A DNA stretch of 64,000 nt from Antedon mediterranea (lineage: Eukaryota > Echinodermata > Crinoidea > Comatulida > Antedonidae): positions 12,610,601 to 12,674,600 of the forward strand of contig NC_092677.1 in assembly GCF_964355755.1 (NCBI RefSeq), in the 5' to 3' direction. A program made the position numbers and the translations under genes. Under the pieces are notes generated by a model that did no database searches, was not told where the DNA came from, and saw only the letters and a program-made list of their open reading frames with translations. Of the stretch, positions 23,702-35,245 are shown piece by piece (within the stretch, counting starts at the first letter, position 1; each line of letters begins with the position of its first letter).

Positions 23702-25112
23702 CTAGACATGAAACTCGTCACTTTGACGAGTTAGTTATCCGCACGACAAACGCCACGTGCACGTCATACATTGGATTATTGCACACAGAAAAAGATTATG
23801 GCATTATGACCTGAACTGAAGAATATGATATGTTGTTATTGCTAAATTCTATTAATTTGATTCAAATTTACTGTAAAGATGAAATTAATGACCAACGTAA
23901 TTTAAATTTTTAGGCATGATGACGTTAAAAAAATTAAAAAAATTTTAATTCATGCAAAAGATAGTTGATTGACCTAGAATATATTAAAATCGGGGTGAAA
24001 ATGGACAACGAATAAGTGGAGATGCGCTCTATTAAATGTGATGAGCTATGACGAAAGAGACAAAAATCCTATATTTTATATTCGCGTGGCCATACGATGA
24101 CGTCACAATGTCCGGTTAGCCATATTAATGCATGATCCGATATCTACAACTCATCAACTTCCAGAATATGTAAGTAAAAAAAAGTTCTCCATGTAGTTTA
24201 GAATCTATGACTGTTTAAAAATAGGCATAATTTTGACGAATTTTTGAATTTTTTCTTTAAAAACACGCACAAATTATATAATTCGACGTGCTCGTATGAC
24301 GTAATTTTAAGTCTAAATTGTTTTAAAATTTGATAAAATTACTATAAAAAGCTGGAAAGACATAATTCACGCAAAAAAAGATGTTTTTAGCGCTACGTGC
24401 GGACCACGCGCATAAAATTGTTCGCGCGCGTGGGAATTTTTGACATGCTCAAAATGTCAGGATCAGCGTAGAAAGTTGATTAGAAATTGATTTTGCGCAT
24501 TTTAAATTTTAAATGCGCGTGCGCGCGTAACTTCGTTTAAAAAATGCCATTTTTAGTGCACAAAAAGTTAGCGCAAGATATAAATTAAACTTTTGCTAAG
24601 TTTCAACTTACATAGTTATATGGTTTTCAATCTATGTTGAATACAGGAAATTCATAAAATCACGCGTAAGTCACGTTACGCATTTCTGACGTCATTCACA
24701 ATAGTAGGTGCACAACTTCACGTGAATGCCCATATGTTGACAAAGTTATGAAATGTTATGTTTACACATTTTTGATATAAGCGAGACACAAAAATAGAGG
24801 AGAAATGCGTGTGCGCGCGTAACGTCCTGTAAAACATGGCATTTTTAATCCACAAAAAGTTTGCCCTTGATATGACTTAAATTTTCAGAAAGTGTCAAAA
24901 TAAAATTATGCTTGGCTTTTAGCCTATGATCAATCATAAAAAATCATAAAATCGCACGTAAGTCACGTTGCGCAACTCTGACGTCATTCAAAATAGGAGG
25001 TGCACAACTTCACGTAAATGCCCATATGTTGACAAAGTTATGAAATGTTATGTTTACAAGTTTTTGAGATACGCGAGACACAAAAATGGAGGAGAAAGAA
25101 AGAAGAATAATA
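23702..25112 (-). mobile_element. Helitron-like tandem unit A
   Basis: On the minus strand the unit ends in a hairpin (AACTCGTC, loop AAAGT, GACGAGTT; plus-strand 23712-23732), then TCATGT and CTAG immediately before a T. A short hairpin about 6-12 nt before CTRR inserted 5' of T is the diagnostic 3' end of Helitrons. No Rep/helicase frame is present, so it is non-autonomous. The interior contains GCGCGTGCGCGCGT blocks, three perfect TGACGTCA octamers, and a duplicated block (about 24665-24800 and 24962-25095) sharing GTGCACAACTTCACGT and CATATGTTGACAAAGTTATG. Confidence 0.65.
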
Positions 25113-26628
25113 CTAGACATGAAACTCGTCACTTTGACGAGTTAGTTATCCGCACGAGAAACGCCACGAGCACGTCATGCGTTGGAATATTGCACACGGA
25201 AAAAGATTATGGTATTATGACCTGGACTAAAAGAATATGATTATGTTATTGCTGAATTCTGTTATTTTGTGTCATATAGTATACACAGTATAATCTGTAT
25301 ACATATCACAATCACATACAGTGTAGAATAGGGGAAAATACGGGACCCGCTATTTATTCCAATTTTTAACATGCTGACGGTTTCAAAATGAAACGCGAAG
25401 GTAGCAATTTCGGAAGGAAATTATCTCAGCAACAACATATTAGCGTGTACAAGAAATTTGAATACGTGAAATATTGATGCGCGCTCTTTTAAATGTAATT
25501 AATTATAACGCAAAAGATGAAAATACGACTTTTTTTATATAACTGGCCATATGATGACGTCACAACATCCGATTAGCAAAATGTTCACATGATTTCGTAT
25601 CTACAATTCAATAGCTTCCAGAAAACGTTTTAATCATGATTATCACATTTCATTCTTACGAGCTATAACAGATTTAATTTTACTGTAAATATGAAATTTA
25701 TGCCACACGTAATTTAAATTTTTAGGCATGATGACGTCATAAAAATAAAAATATTTTTAACTCATGTGAAAGATAGTTGATTGACCTAGACAATATCAAA
25801 ATCGGGGTTAAAATGAAAAACGGATAAGTGTAGATGCGCTCTATTAAATGTGATGAGCTATGAAGAAAGATACAAAAATCCTAAATTTTATATTCGCGTG
25901 GCCTTACGATGACATCAAAATGTCCTGTTAGCCATATTAATGCATGATCCGATATCTACAACTCATCAACTTCCAGAATATGTAATAAAAATAACTTTCA
26001 TTGTTTAGTATAGAAACTACGACTGTTTAAAAAAAGGCTTAATTTTGACGAATTTTTGATTTTTTTCATCAAAAACCCGTGCAAATTGTTCAATTCTACG
26101 TGCTCATATAACGTCATTTTAAGTCAAAATTGTTTAAAAGTTTGTAAAATTACTAGAAAAGGCTGGAAAAACATAAATCACTCAAAAAAGCGATGTTTTT
26201 AACGCTACCTGCCCACCGCGCGCGTAAAAAATTGCGGGCGCGTGGGAATTTTTGACAGGCTCAAAATGACATGAAACGCGTAGAAATTCGATTAGAAATT
26301 GTTTTTTCGCATTTTCAAATTTTAAATGCGCGTGCGCGCGTAAATTTGTGTAAAACTCGCAATTTTTTTTCCACAGAAAGTTAGCGCACAATATAAATTA
26401 AACTTCTGCAAAGTTTCAATTCAAAATGTTATTTGGTTTTTGACCTATGTTAAATACGCGAAATTTATAAAATCGCGCGTAAGTCACGTTGCGCAACTCT
26501 GACGTCATTCAAAAATAGGAGGTGCACAACTTCACATAAATGCCCACATGTTGTCAAAGTTATGAAATGTTACGTTTACACATGTTAGAGAAACGCTCTA
26601 CACAAAAATGGAAGGAAAGAAATAAGAA
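25113..26628 (-). mobile_element. Helitron-like tandem unit B
   Basis: Same orientation and same hairpin/CTAG terminus (hairpin 25123-25143). It abuts unit A head-to-tail with only a purine-rich spacer. It carries an extra segment of about 350 bp (25260-25640, with CAGTATAATCTGTATAC) absent from A, and lacks the second copy of the GTGCACAACTTCACGT block. Three perfect TGACGTCA sites. Confidence 0.65.
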
Positions 26629-28416
26629 CTAGACATGAAACTCGTCACTTTGACGAGTTAGTTATCCGCACGACAAACGCCACGTGCACGTCATACGTTG
26701 GAATATTGCACACCGAAAAAGATTATGTCATTATGACCTGAACTGAAGAATATGATGTGTTGTTAGTACTGAATGCTGTATATTTTCTGTCATATAGTAT
26801 ACACAGTATAATCTGTATACATGTCACAAACAGTGTAAAATAGGTGAAATTTTGGGACCCGTATTTTATTTTAATTTTCAAAAGGAAACGCGAAGGTACT
26901 GTAGTAATTTCGGAAGAAAATTATGTCAGCAACAACATATTAACGTTTAGAAGAAATTTGAATACGTGAAATATTAATGCGCGCTTTTTTAAATGTAATG
27001 AACTATGACGCAAAAGATGAAAATATGACTTTGTTTATTTAACTGGCCATATGATGACGTCACAACATCTGATTGGCGAAAAGTTTACATGATTTCGTAT
27101 CTACAATCCCATAGCTTCCTGAAAACGTTTTAATCGTGATTATCACATTTTATTCTTACGAGCTATAACAGATTAAAATTTACTGTAAAGATGAAATTAA
27201 TGACGCTGTTAATTAAAATTTTTAGGCATGGTGACGTCATAAAAATTAAAATATTTTTAACTCATGCGTAAGATAGTTGATTGACCTAGACAATATTAAA
27301 ATCTCAGAGAAAAAGGAATACAGATAGGCGTGATGCGCTCCATTTAATATGATGAGCAATAACGAAAGAGACAAAAATCCTATATTTTACATTCGTGTGG
27401 CCATACGATGACGTCACAATGTCCGGTTAGCCATATTGATTCATGATCCGATTTCTACAACTCATCAACTTCCAAAATATGTAATTAAAAAAAAGTTCAC
27501 CTCGTTGTTTAGAATCTATGACTGTTTAAAAAAAGGCATACTTTTGACAAATTTTTGAACTTTTTCATCAAAAACGCACGTAAAGTATCCAATTCAACGT
27601 GCCCGTATGACGTAATTGTAAGTCGAAATTGTTTTAAAATTGGTAAAATTACTATAAAAGGCTGGAAAAACATAATTCAATAAAAAAAAAATACTTTTAG
27701 CGCTACGTGCGCACCACGAGCATAAAATTGTTCGCGCGCGTGAGAAATTTTGACATGATCAAAATGTCATGATCAGCGTAGAAAGTTGATTAAAAATTAA
27801 TTTTGCGCATTTTGAATTTTAAATGCGCGTGCGCGCGTAACTTTGTGTAAAACACGCAATTTTTTTTCCACAGAAAGTTAGCGCATGATATAAATTAAAC
27901 TTTTGCTAAGTTTCAATTTAAATTGTTATATGGTTTTAAATCTATGTTAAATACGCGAAATTCATAAAATCGTGCGTAAGTCACGTTGCGCATTTCTGAC
28001 GTCATTCACAATAGGAGGTGCACAACTTCACGTGAATGCCCATATGTTGACAAAGTTATGAAATGTTATGTTTACACGTTTTTGAGATACGCGAGATACA
28101 AAAATAGAGGAGAAATGCGCGTGCGCGCGTAACGTCTTGTAAAACATGGCATTTTTAATCCACAAAAAGTTTGCCCTTGATATGACTTAAATTTTCACAA
28201 AGTGTCAAAACAAATTTATGCTTGGTTTTTAGTCTATGATCAATCATAAAAAATCATAAAATCGCACGTAAGTCACGTTGCGCAACTCTGACGTCATTCA
28301 AAAATAGGAGGTGCACAACTTCACGTAAATGCCCATATGTTGACAAAGTTATGAAATGTTATGTTTACAAGTTTTTGAGATACGTGAGGCACAAAAATGG
28401 AGGAGAAAGAAATAAG
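26629..28416 (-). mobile_element. Helitron-like tandem unit C
   Basis: Hairpin at 26639-26659 and CTAG at 26629-26632. This is the longest unit: it has both the extra segment of B and the block duplication of A, so it may represent the ancestral form from which A and B lost parts. Five perfect TGACGTCA sites. Its minus-strand 5' end adjoins a poly(T) run (28417-28436 as poly(A) on plus). Confidence 0.65.
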
Positions 28417-28439
28417 AAAAAAAAAAAAAAAAAAAAGTA

Positions 28440-28560
28440 ACAGGACGATTACAAGAAGTTATCCGCTACTAAGCGGATAACTAATAATACAGAAAAAAAA
28501 AAAAAAAATGATGATCCCATACAATCACAAGGAGTTATCCGCCAAGTGCGGATAACTAAT
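28440..28560. repeat. Two AGTTATCCGC hairpins separated by poly(A)
   Basis: AGTTATCCGC…GCGGATAACT occurs at about 28457-28482 with a six-base loop and again at 28533-28556 with loop CAAGT. Each is preceded by a short similar leader (GATTACAAG / CAATCACAAGG) and poly(A). The half-word AGTTATCCGCACG also occurs just inside each Helitron-like 3' end, so these are probably related termini without bodies. Confidence 0.5.
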
Positions 28561-28632
28561 TATAAAAATATAGTAATACAATTATCTATATAAAAATATT
28601 TATTGCATACTATATACAAATATTAAGCATAC

Positions 28633-28940
28633 TATTATACAAATAATGAATGTTTATGAGTGCAATGGTACAAATAATGGCACGAGGTGAATGATGAAAG
28701 GTTATATCAACGAGGCAAAGCCGAGTTGATATAACCTTTCATCATTCACCAAGTGCCATTATTTGTACCATTACACGAATACAAAACATTCATTATTTGT
28801 TTTATATAACATCTAAATAAAAAAAAAAAATAAAAAAAAAAGTACTATTTAACGATCGTTAAATAGTGCGTACTATTGCACGCCATGTGACCCACATTCG
28901 TCCAATCAAATGACAGGAATTTATTTAGGTGTTATATAAA
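28633..28940 (-). mobile_element. Hairpin foldback element, copy 1
   Basis: About 310 bp, in opposite orientation to the copies at 35915 and 50921. It has a 162-bp imperfect palindrome at 28639-28800 whose inner 26-bp arms (GGTGAATGATGAAAGGTTAT plus ATCAAC) are perfect. A second part holds a perfect 24-bp palindrome (28844-28867) and TCCAATCAAATGACAGGAAT. The outer ends are TATTATAC and TATATAA-type, weak inverted repeats. No coding capacity. Confidence 0.7.
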
Positions 28941-28944
28941 TACA

Positions 28945-29405
28945 AATATTTAAGCATACTTGTGTGCTATTGTGTATGTATAGAGAATGTTACTGTTCCA
29001 TTGTACAATATTATGGATGAATGAAAGTAGATACTTGAACATACCATAATAACCCCAAATTTTGAAAACCTCAAATAGTCTTTAGCTGTAAAGCATTTGC
29101 AAGTCCAAGTTGGAGTTTCGGTTGTTGCAACATTACACTTTTTAAAGATCTTTACCATCTACTTTCACCATATTGTTTGGCATTTGCCTTTAAAATATTC
29201 TCATATACATATATAATTTTCAGTAAAAGCGGAACTAACATTAGCATAATCATTTTGATATAGTTTGCAATTAATATTGCTTTGACTAATATAAATGGAA
29301 TGATTCTGGCTTATTTTTATGTTCCACATCAAAGCTTATAGTTCATTAAAAAGCTAATTATGAAATGACAAAATATCTCATTAGAAGCAACATAGGAATT
29401 AAACA
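28945..29405. other. Gene-free stretch
   Basis: No supported features. Confidence 0.4.
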
Positions 29406-29409
29406 ACTG

Positions 29410-29735
29410 TCAATGTTTAATAGCTGTTTGTTGCTATGAACATTGTATATTGTTGGTATTGACCTGGGTTTTTATTGCTATGGAAATTTATACTGTTGCT
29501 AAGGAAAGTAGTTGAACTGCATTTATCGCTATGGAGATTTAAAGTTGCTAAGTAGATGACCTGGGTTTATAGCTTTGGACCCGAATTGATAGTTTTGGTG
29601 TTTTGACCTGGGTTATTGCTATGGAGATGAATAATTTTGACCTCAATTTTTAAATTGAGATTGTTGCCAAGTAGTTGACCTGGGTTTATTGCTAAGAAAT
29701 TGACCTGCTATGGAGACCTATGTGGTTGCTAAGTA
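29410..29735 (+). repeat. Degenerate minisatellite with X-box-like half sites
   Basis: Loosely repeated units of about 40-60 bp contain GTTGCTAAG or TTGCTATGGAGA and TGACCTGGGTTTATTGCTA. About ten GTTGCYA/TTGCTATGG words occur. These resemble RFX X-box half sites (GTTGCCATGG), but the similarity may only be a property of the repeat. Confidence 0.55.
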
Positions 29736-29739
29736 ATAA

Positions 29740-30840
29740 CAATTCAAATTGTGGGACAATTTCCATATACAGTCAATTTTTTGGATTAGAAAATGAACTC
29801 TAAAAAAAGCTCATACTGTACATGTTTTGACAACTATTATTTTTGTTTCATATTTTTTAAAGACATTACAACACATTATTTGTGAGTCATACAAATGAAT
29901 TATTGCATTACGTAAAGTAATATGTCTATCAAATGCTCATTAAACGAGAACTTGGAGCTTTCCCATAAAACCCTGAGGGAATAGATTACTGTGACTGGGA
30001 TATAATCTCTTCATTCTAGGCCCTGAACTGTTCCCAACTAACCTTGTTGTAATTTTAAATGTCATTTGTGAATTAAGATTTGAGAAATCCAATTAAATAA
30101 TTTGATAAAACCCCTGATAAGCAAACCAGGATAACCCATCACACAGCTGTATATGGTGTAGAACTGTATTTGGTCCCAACTACCTCACTTGATTTTAGTA
30201 GTTTATTTTTACTTCACTTATTAAAATATAGTAGTTAGTACAGTTAATAAAGAGGTATAATACTGTACATTGGATATAATTAATATTATTTTATGAAACT
30301 GAATTAAATGTTTTCAATTGTTGTATTTATATTCAGATGGACCTTTAAATCTTTCTGATAAGTAACATATTTTGTATTTTGTATTCATAGAAAAATAAGA
30401 AAAAAGATAGTAAATACCCAAAGAAAATAAATTAGAAATATCAAATTTACAAAATAAAAATCTCTACAAAGCATTAATTGTTGACTATAACACATCAACA
30501 AAGCTCTTTGTTGTACAATTTAATTAGATTAGTTTTCTTAATTTTATTCACTACTAGCTTTTAACTCAATTAATATAAATTGACCTAATTTCATTGAAAG
30601 TGACCCCATTCAATTTGTATAGCCTGGGAATAGGTTTCATTAAGTAAATGATTAATACTATAACTACTTTTGTTATGATCAAAATAATCTAACTAAATAA
30701 TTCCTTTAAAACTGCATACATACATTCTCAACATAAAACATGGTAAATTAAAAACGTTAAAAAGGATTTAAGAAGAGGGCATGTCAATTGAATCCACATG
30801 CATGGGGTTTAGTGCTTTTTCACTTGTTGGGTGTGAAAAA
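29740..30840. other. Gene-free stretch
   Basis: AT-rich, nothing supported. Confidence 0.4.
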
Positions 30841-30864
30841 AGTTGATATCCAATCAAATTTTAA

Positions 30865-30945
30865 CATAACATGAAATCACAGTGGTCTAATGGCTAATGT
30901 CAGCATATCAAGCAGAAAGGTTCAAGTTCGAGACTTTTGACATAT
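30865..30945 (+). mobile_element. tRNA-derived SINE head, TGGTCTAATGG family
   Basis: CATAACATGAAATCACAGTGG leads into TGGTCTAATGG (A box), CATATCAAGCAG and GTTCGAGAC (B box). The leader before the A box is shared with the copy at 31661. Confidence 0.6.
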
Positions 30946-30949
30946 TTTC

Positions 30950-31640
30950 TTATATGCTTTCCTGTTCACACATTTAATATTTATATGGTAAGTGGTTTAA
31001 AATTATTTCTGTTTAAAAGTTACATACAAATATAATAATAAACCATTATTTAATATCCAATAGGAACACTTCGTTATAAGGTCATAACAAAGTTTGGCTG
31101 GAAACTGGATACTCTATATAATATTTGTCTTCCTCTGTTGCTTCCTATTAGTTTTACTGATTACAAATGAAGAACAGGTTTTATTGTTTAAGATTGGCAA
31201 TGAAGAACATCTTTTTTACAATGCCAAGTTCATCAATAGTGTACTTCATATGTTACAAATACCCAAGAGGTTTCTTTTCTGTTCCTAATTCAAGAAGTTA
31301 AACTCTTTACCCCCTAAGATAGTGGATTGTTATGAATAAGTACCTGGCAAAAACGACCACCTAAGTTGTTGGAAATGTATTAATAGTACCCTGGATTTTC
31401 TGGAACTTTGCTAAGGAACACAAACTTTACTGCTGTTTTTTTACAACCATTCAGGAAGTTATTTTAAACAAACTATGAAACTCAATTTAATTACACTTTA
31501 TTTTACACAATATACTATAATATTATGGTGATATCCCAGTTGTGAAAGAAAGTATTTTCTTTAAAAAATATTTTGTAGTAAAAACCTAAAAAAAGTACCA
31601 TAACATTTTGGTTCACTCAAAATATTTTCAATCAATATCA
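30950..31640. other. Gene-free stretch
   Basis: An ORF at 31094-31288 has a hydrophobic start but no splice or composition support. Nothing else. Confidence 0.35.
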
Positions 31641-31647
31641 AATTGGA

Positions 31648-31735
31648 ACCATAACATGAAAGCCCAGTGGTCTAATGATAGGATATCTGCATACCAAGCA
31701 GAAGATTCTGGGGTCGAATCTTAGTTTGGGACGGT
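31648..31735 (+). mobile_element. tRNA-derived SINE head, TGGTCTAATGG family
   Basis: CATAACATGAAAGCCCAGTGG, TCTAATGATAGGATATCTGC, ACCAAGCAGAAG and GGGGTCGAATCTTAG follow the same order as the 30865 copy, with a similar TTACATATTTTCTT after the head. Confidence 0.6.
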
Positions 31736-31739
31736 TTTT

Positions 31740-33890
31740 TCTCAGTCTTACATATTTTCTTCCTAATCATTGTTTTTTAACTGATTTGAATCACTTTTCA
31801 GTATATCACTAGGAGTCTATGTCTATGTGCTTGAAAAATTTATATTAAAAATATTTGAATTTGTTGGTTATTTTAACTGTACTTTATGTTTCAATACACT
31901 AATTTGTTAGCATTACAAAATATACAATTTGTGGAAAAACTACCCTGGAAATAAAAAGAAACATGATGATGAATGTACACAAAGATCTAAAAATAGAACA
32001 AGTTGAAATCACATGCGTGATCATCATTCTTCAATCCCATAATGCCTTTGGGATGTCTTTGAAGTGAAAGTAATGATTACTTTACAATGGCCTTACAAAT
32101 TAGTCTATGTCATTTACCCATAATGCCTTTAATCACAAGATAACACTGATAATGTTATAGTCAGGTTCATAGCAATAATAGCAGTAACTGTCATTCGAGG
32201 CCGTGGCAGGTAAAAACCATGTGCATCAAACATTTTTTTTGCGGTATTTCTTTATACTATACATCTGCTTATCTATGTTCACAGAGTGTCGGCAAAGATC
32301 TTAACAAGATTTTGATTGGATAAATCAATTGATCACTTTGTTTCAATCATTCATTTAATCGCAATCTAATCAAAATTTTTCTCAATACCGTAATTTGATA
32401 ATGCTGTCATTCAAATTGTGTAGTCCTGGGTTTGAATCTTGCTTCATGCAATGATCATAATTATGGGACTTAGTTTATAGGTAGCTAAAGTTGTATAATC
32501 AATTGTGGGAAATGAATTATGAATATAAATGTTATAAGATTTGATTTCTAAAGTTTATAAAAAAAAAGTGTATGAAATAATGTTGTGGGTTCTGCGATTG
32601 TTTTCATTTTGATGAGTTAGGCCAGGTGTGCACCATTCATGCATCATGTCCCATCATCCACCTGTTGTAAGCCGGGGACAATATAAGTCATTAATCAGCA
32701 GTGCAATAAACAGGGTACTTGGGGAAAGCCTAAAAATAGTCATTTCTAGTTTTATAATGCCAATATTTCTCCCTTTTTGGGTAGATTCATCGGTTAAATT
32801 TAAGCAGAATTTGAATATATTAATATGAATAATAAACTCAATGAAAATTATAAAATATGCAATCAATACTATGGGCATTCAACCTGATTGAGCCATTCTA
32901 ATAAACAATAAAAATACTATATATTTATGAATCTTATTGAGATTAATAAATAAGAATATAACAAATTTCTTATTAAATTTCTTAAACGGAAATCATAATA
33001 GGACTACAATTTAAGAATTGATTATATAAATATTCCAATATTATTTGTATTGTAGCTGGATGAAATTTTTCTTCTTATCATTCTTTAATATTGTTAGGCC
33101 TACAAGGTACTAAAATATCTAACTACAGACCTGGATGGTTCCCTATAATTATTACCTCAAATAAAGCAATAAAGAATTAACTTACAACCTTGAGTATGAT
33201 TATGCCAACAGCTTGGACTGATTATTAAAAAAATAAAATCATAGACAAAATAAATTTAGATTAACAAAAAAAAACTGTTGAATAGAATACAGTAGTTTTA
33301 TTGACTTTAGTTAAGATTTCAGTTTTTATGTATAAAAAATCAATAACCTTGAAACGATAAGGATGAGACAACAAAAATTAACCAAGACAAACTTAGGTTC
33401 AGTTTGATATAGGGAGCATAAAATTAAAACGACCTACGACCTGGAACTAGTTACATCATGTTAATTGATGCATGCAGGTACATTGGGATGTGCTTCCTCA
33501 ATCAATTTTTAATTAACAGGTTTGTTGGTCTTTAGGTCCAGTGGGCGACAAACCACACAATATGAATACGTTCTAGGTAATAAATTTACGAAAAAAATTC
33601 CTATATTCAGAAACCCCTGAGTCTAAATGGATATAAACTCTTTTCAGCCTTCAACATTGTATTTTGAAACAACAAATCTACAACTAATTTTTGGCATATT
33701 AATGTTCATATATCCACCTGTCTAAAGTTATGTTTAAAAGTATTTAGAAGTCTTGGAGTTTTAAATGTTCTTTTGTCGTTTTTTTTTTGGTGAGTATGTC
33801 CCGAGTTTGTCGTATCAGGTAATACCTTTTGATCAATCAACTGGATTGATTGGACTTCAGTTGCTCCAGCAGTCACTCATCTGCGCTTTA
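31740..33890. other. Gene-free stretch with an enhancer-like patch
   Basis: Positions 31990-32420 look less random than the flanks: GATTGGATAAATCAATTGATCAC, CTTTGAAGTGAAAG and two CCCATAATGCCTTT words. This could be a conserved regulatory element, which needs cross-species alignment. No exon is supported. Confidence 0.3.
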
Positions 33891-33893
33891 ACT

Positions 33894-34004
33894 TCATCGG
33901 CAATCATTTCTAATCATCAAGCGAGCTATCTGGCAGTGAATCACCAATAAGGCTACGCAGATGACAGCTGTTACTATGGCAACAATCAACACATGTGTTG
34001 ACAT
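33894..34004 (-). CDS. Candidate 36-residue small ORF with one membrane segment
   Basis: On the minus strand an ATG (34004), preceded in frame by TAA two codons upstream, opens 36 codons ending in TGA. Residues 4-22 (HVLIVAIVTAVICVALLVI) form a clean hydrophobic helix, followed by HCQIARLMIRNDCR, a basic cytoplasmic-type tail. The GC content is above that of the flanks. The start context is weak (T at -3). Known short single-pass peptides have this layout, but there is no homology evidence, and it may equally be a stray open frame or part of an exon. Confidence 0.25.
   Translation of the reverse strand: MSTHVLIVAIVTAVICVALLVIHCQIARLMIRNDCR
33970..33983. promoter_or_regulatory. RFX X-box-like palindrome
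   Basis: GTTACTATGGCAAC matches the palindromic X-box consensus GTTNCCATGGNAAC except at one base. It overlaps the small ORF above, so the local composition may reflect regulation rather than coding. Confidence 0.35.
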
Positions 34005-34009
34005 ACATT

Positions 34010-34490
34010 ATAAGACTTAAACTTCAATGTCATTTAAAGAAAGTTATGATGATAACTAAAATACTTTTTTTTTTGCATTTTTAATCTTATTATTTTACTC
34101 AAAAGCATGATGTAGTATGAGAAAACATGCTGTGATTGAGTTGATACAAAAGGTTACTGATGGAATATAGCCAAACGAACATGTTTAAAAAACATTTAAC
34201 AGCAAGCTTTCATTTGGGACGGTAGACAGAGTTTATAAAAAAAGACTACTCTACGAATTTGTATAAGCCCACCGTTCAGTTCATTGTCAGGTCTGTAGGC
34301 CTGTGACTAGCATACCCCCAACACATAATCTTGCTATTATTATAATGGAATTTGCAGCTTTTTTGTTACCCTGCATTGCTTGCCTATCTATCCCAAGGGT
34401 CTATGTTCATATCCTAACTCTGGGTCATGGGTTTTGTCCTTGCTAGAAACAAGACAATACCAAAGTTTGATTATGACACATTACATCTGT
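34010..34490. other. Gene-free stretch
   Basis: Nothing supported. Confidence 0.4.
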
Positions 34491-34495
34491 ATGTA

Positions 34496-34562
34496 CTACC
34501 ATTGTGGTTAACATGCTTGCTTACTAATCTCAGGATCTTGGGTACAAATCTTCACTCTAGCA
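34496..34562 (+). mobile_element. Degenerate tRNA-derived SINE head
   Basis: TTGTGGTTAACATGC (A-box-like) and GGGTACAAATCTTC (B-box-like) at tRNA spacing. Confidence 0.35.
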
Positions 34563-34564
34563 TA

Positions 34565-35180
34565 CACTCATGTGAATAACAAACAGTGCCACTACCAAAC
34601 TTCATTTCAAGCCTAAGCACACAAGTATCTCATCTTATAATTAGCAATTAACTTACTTACAGTTGGAAATGTACTGAAGTTAAAAAAAGTTGTGTCACTG
34701 ATATAATATGAACATTTTGGTAGGTAAATAAACCCCATGGGGAGTTATACATCCAAAATCTAGGCAGATATTTCACCATATTTATTTAAAGAGTTTTCCT
34801 TGACCTGAGTATGAATAATAAAAGAAAAAAAAACACTGATTGCAATGCAACATAATTGTCTAAAGGATAAGATTAAATATTGTTGAGTGATGCTTGACAA
34901 ATCTTAGCAAAAATATAGTTTGCAATTGTGTGTTTTAGATTATGGCATGTGATGATAAATGTGAGAAATAATAGAGAAATTGTCATTTATTTCATTTCTT
35001 GAATGTAACTATGATGAGATAATATGTCTGTCAGTCACCTTTGATTAAATGAAAAAAAAACTTAGTTGGACAAGGTTCAAAGCAATTGTCTTTCAGCTAA
35101 AGTTAAATAATAGTGACTTTGCAAGACCGTTTTACTAAAGTGGCCCTTTCAACATGAGCACTAGAGACTAGCAATGGAAG
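34565..35180. other. Gene-free stretch
   Basis: Nothing supported. Confidence 0.4.
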
Positions 35181-35184
35181 AGGA

Positions 35185-35245
35185 AGTGCGGCACAGTGTA
35201 CTAAACATTGGACTACTGATTGTGGGTTCGAATCCAGGTTCAGGT
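35185..35245 (+). mobile_element. tRNA-derived SINE head
   Basis: GTGCGGCACAGTGTACTAAA (A-box region) and the perfect B box GGTTCGAATCC at 35224-35234. It runs directly into the GGATAGGTTGT repeat, suggesting that repeat is this SINE's body. Confidence 0.55.

Noticed and set aside
24968-26391. ORFs of 69-90 codons within the Helitron-like units
   Set aside because: Not conserved between the three units and without Rep or helicase motifs.
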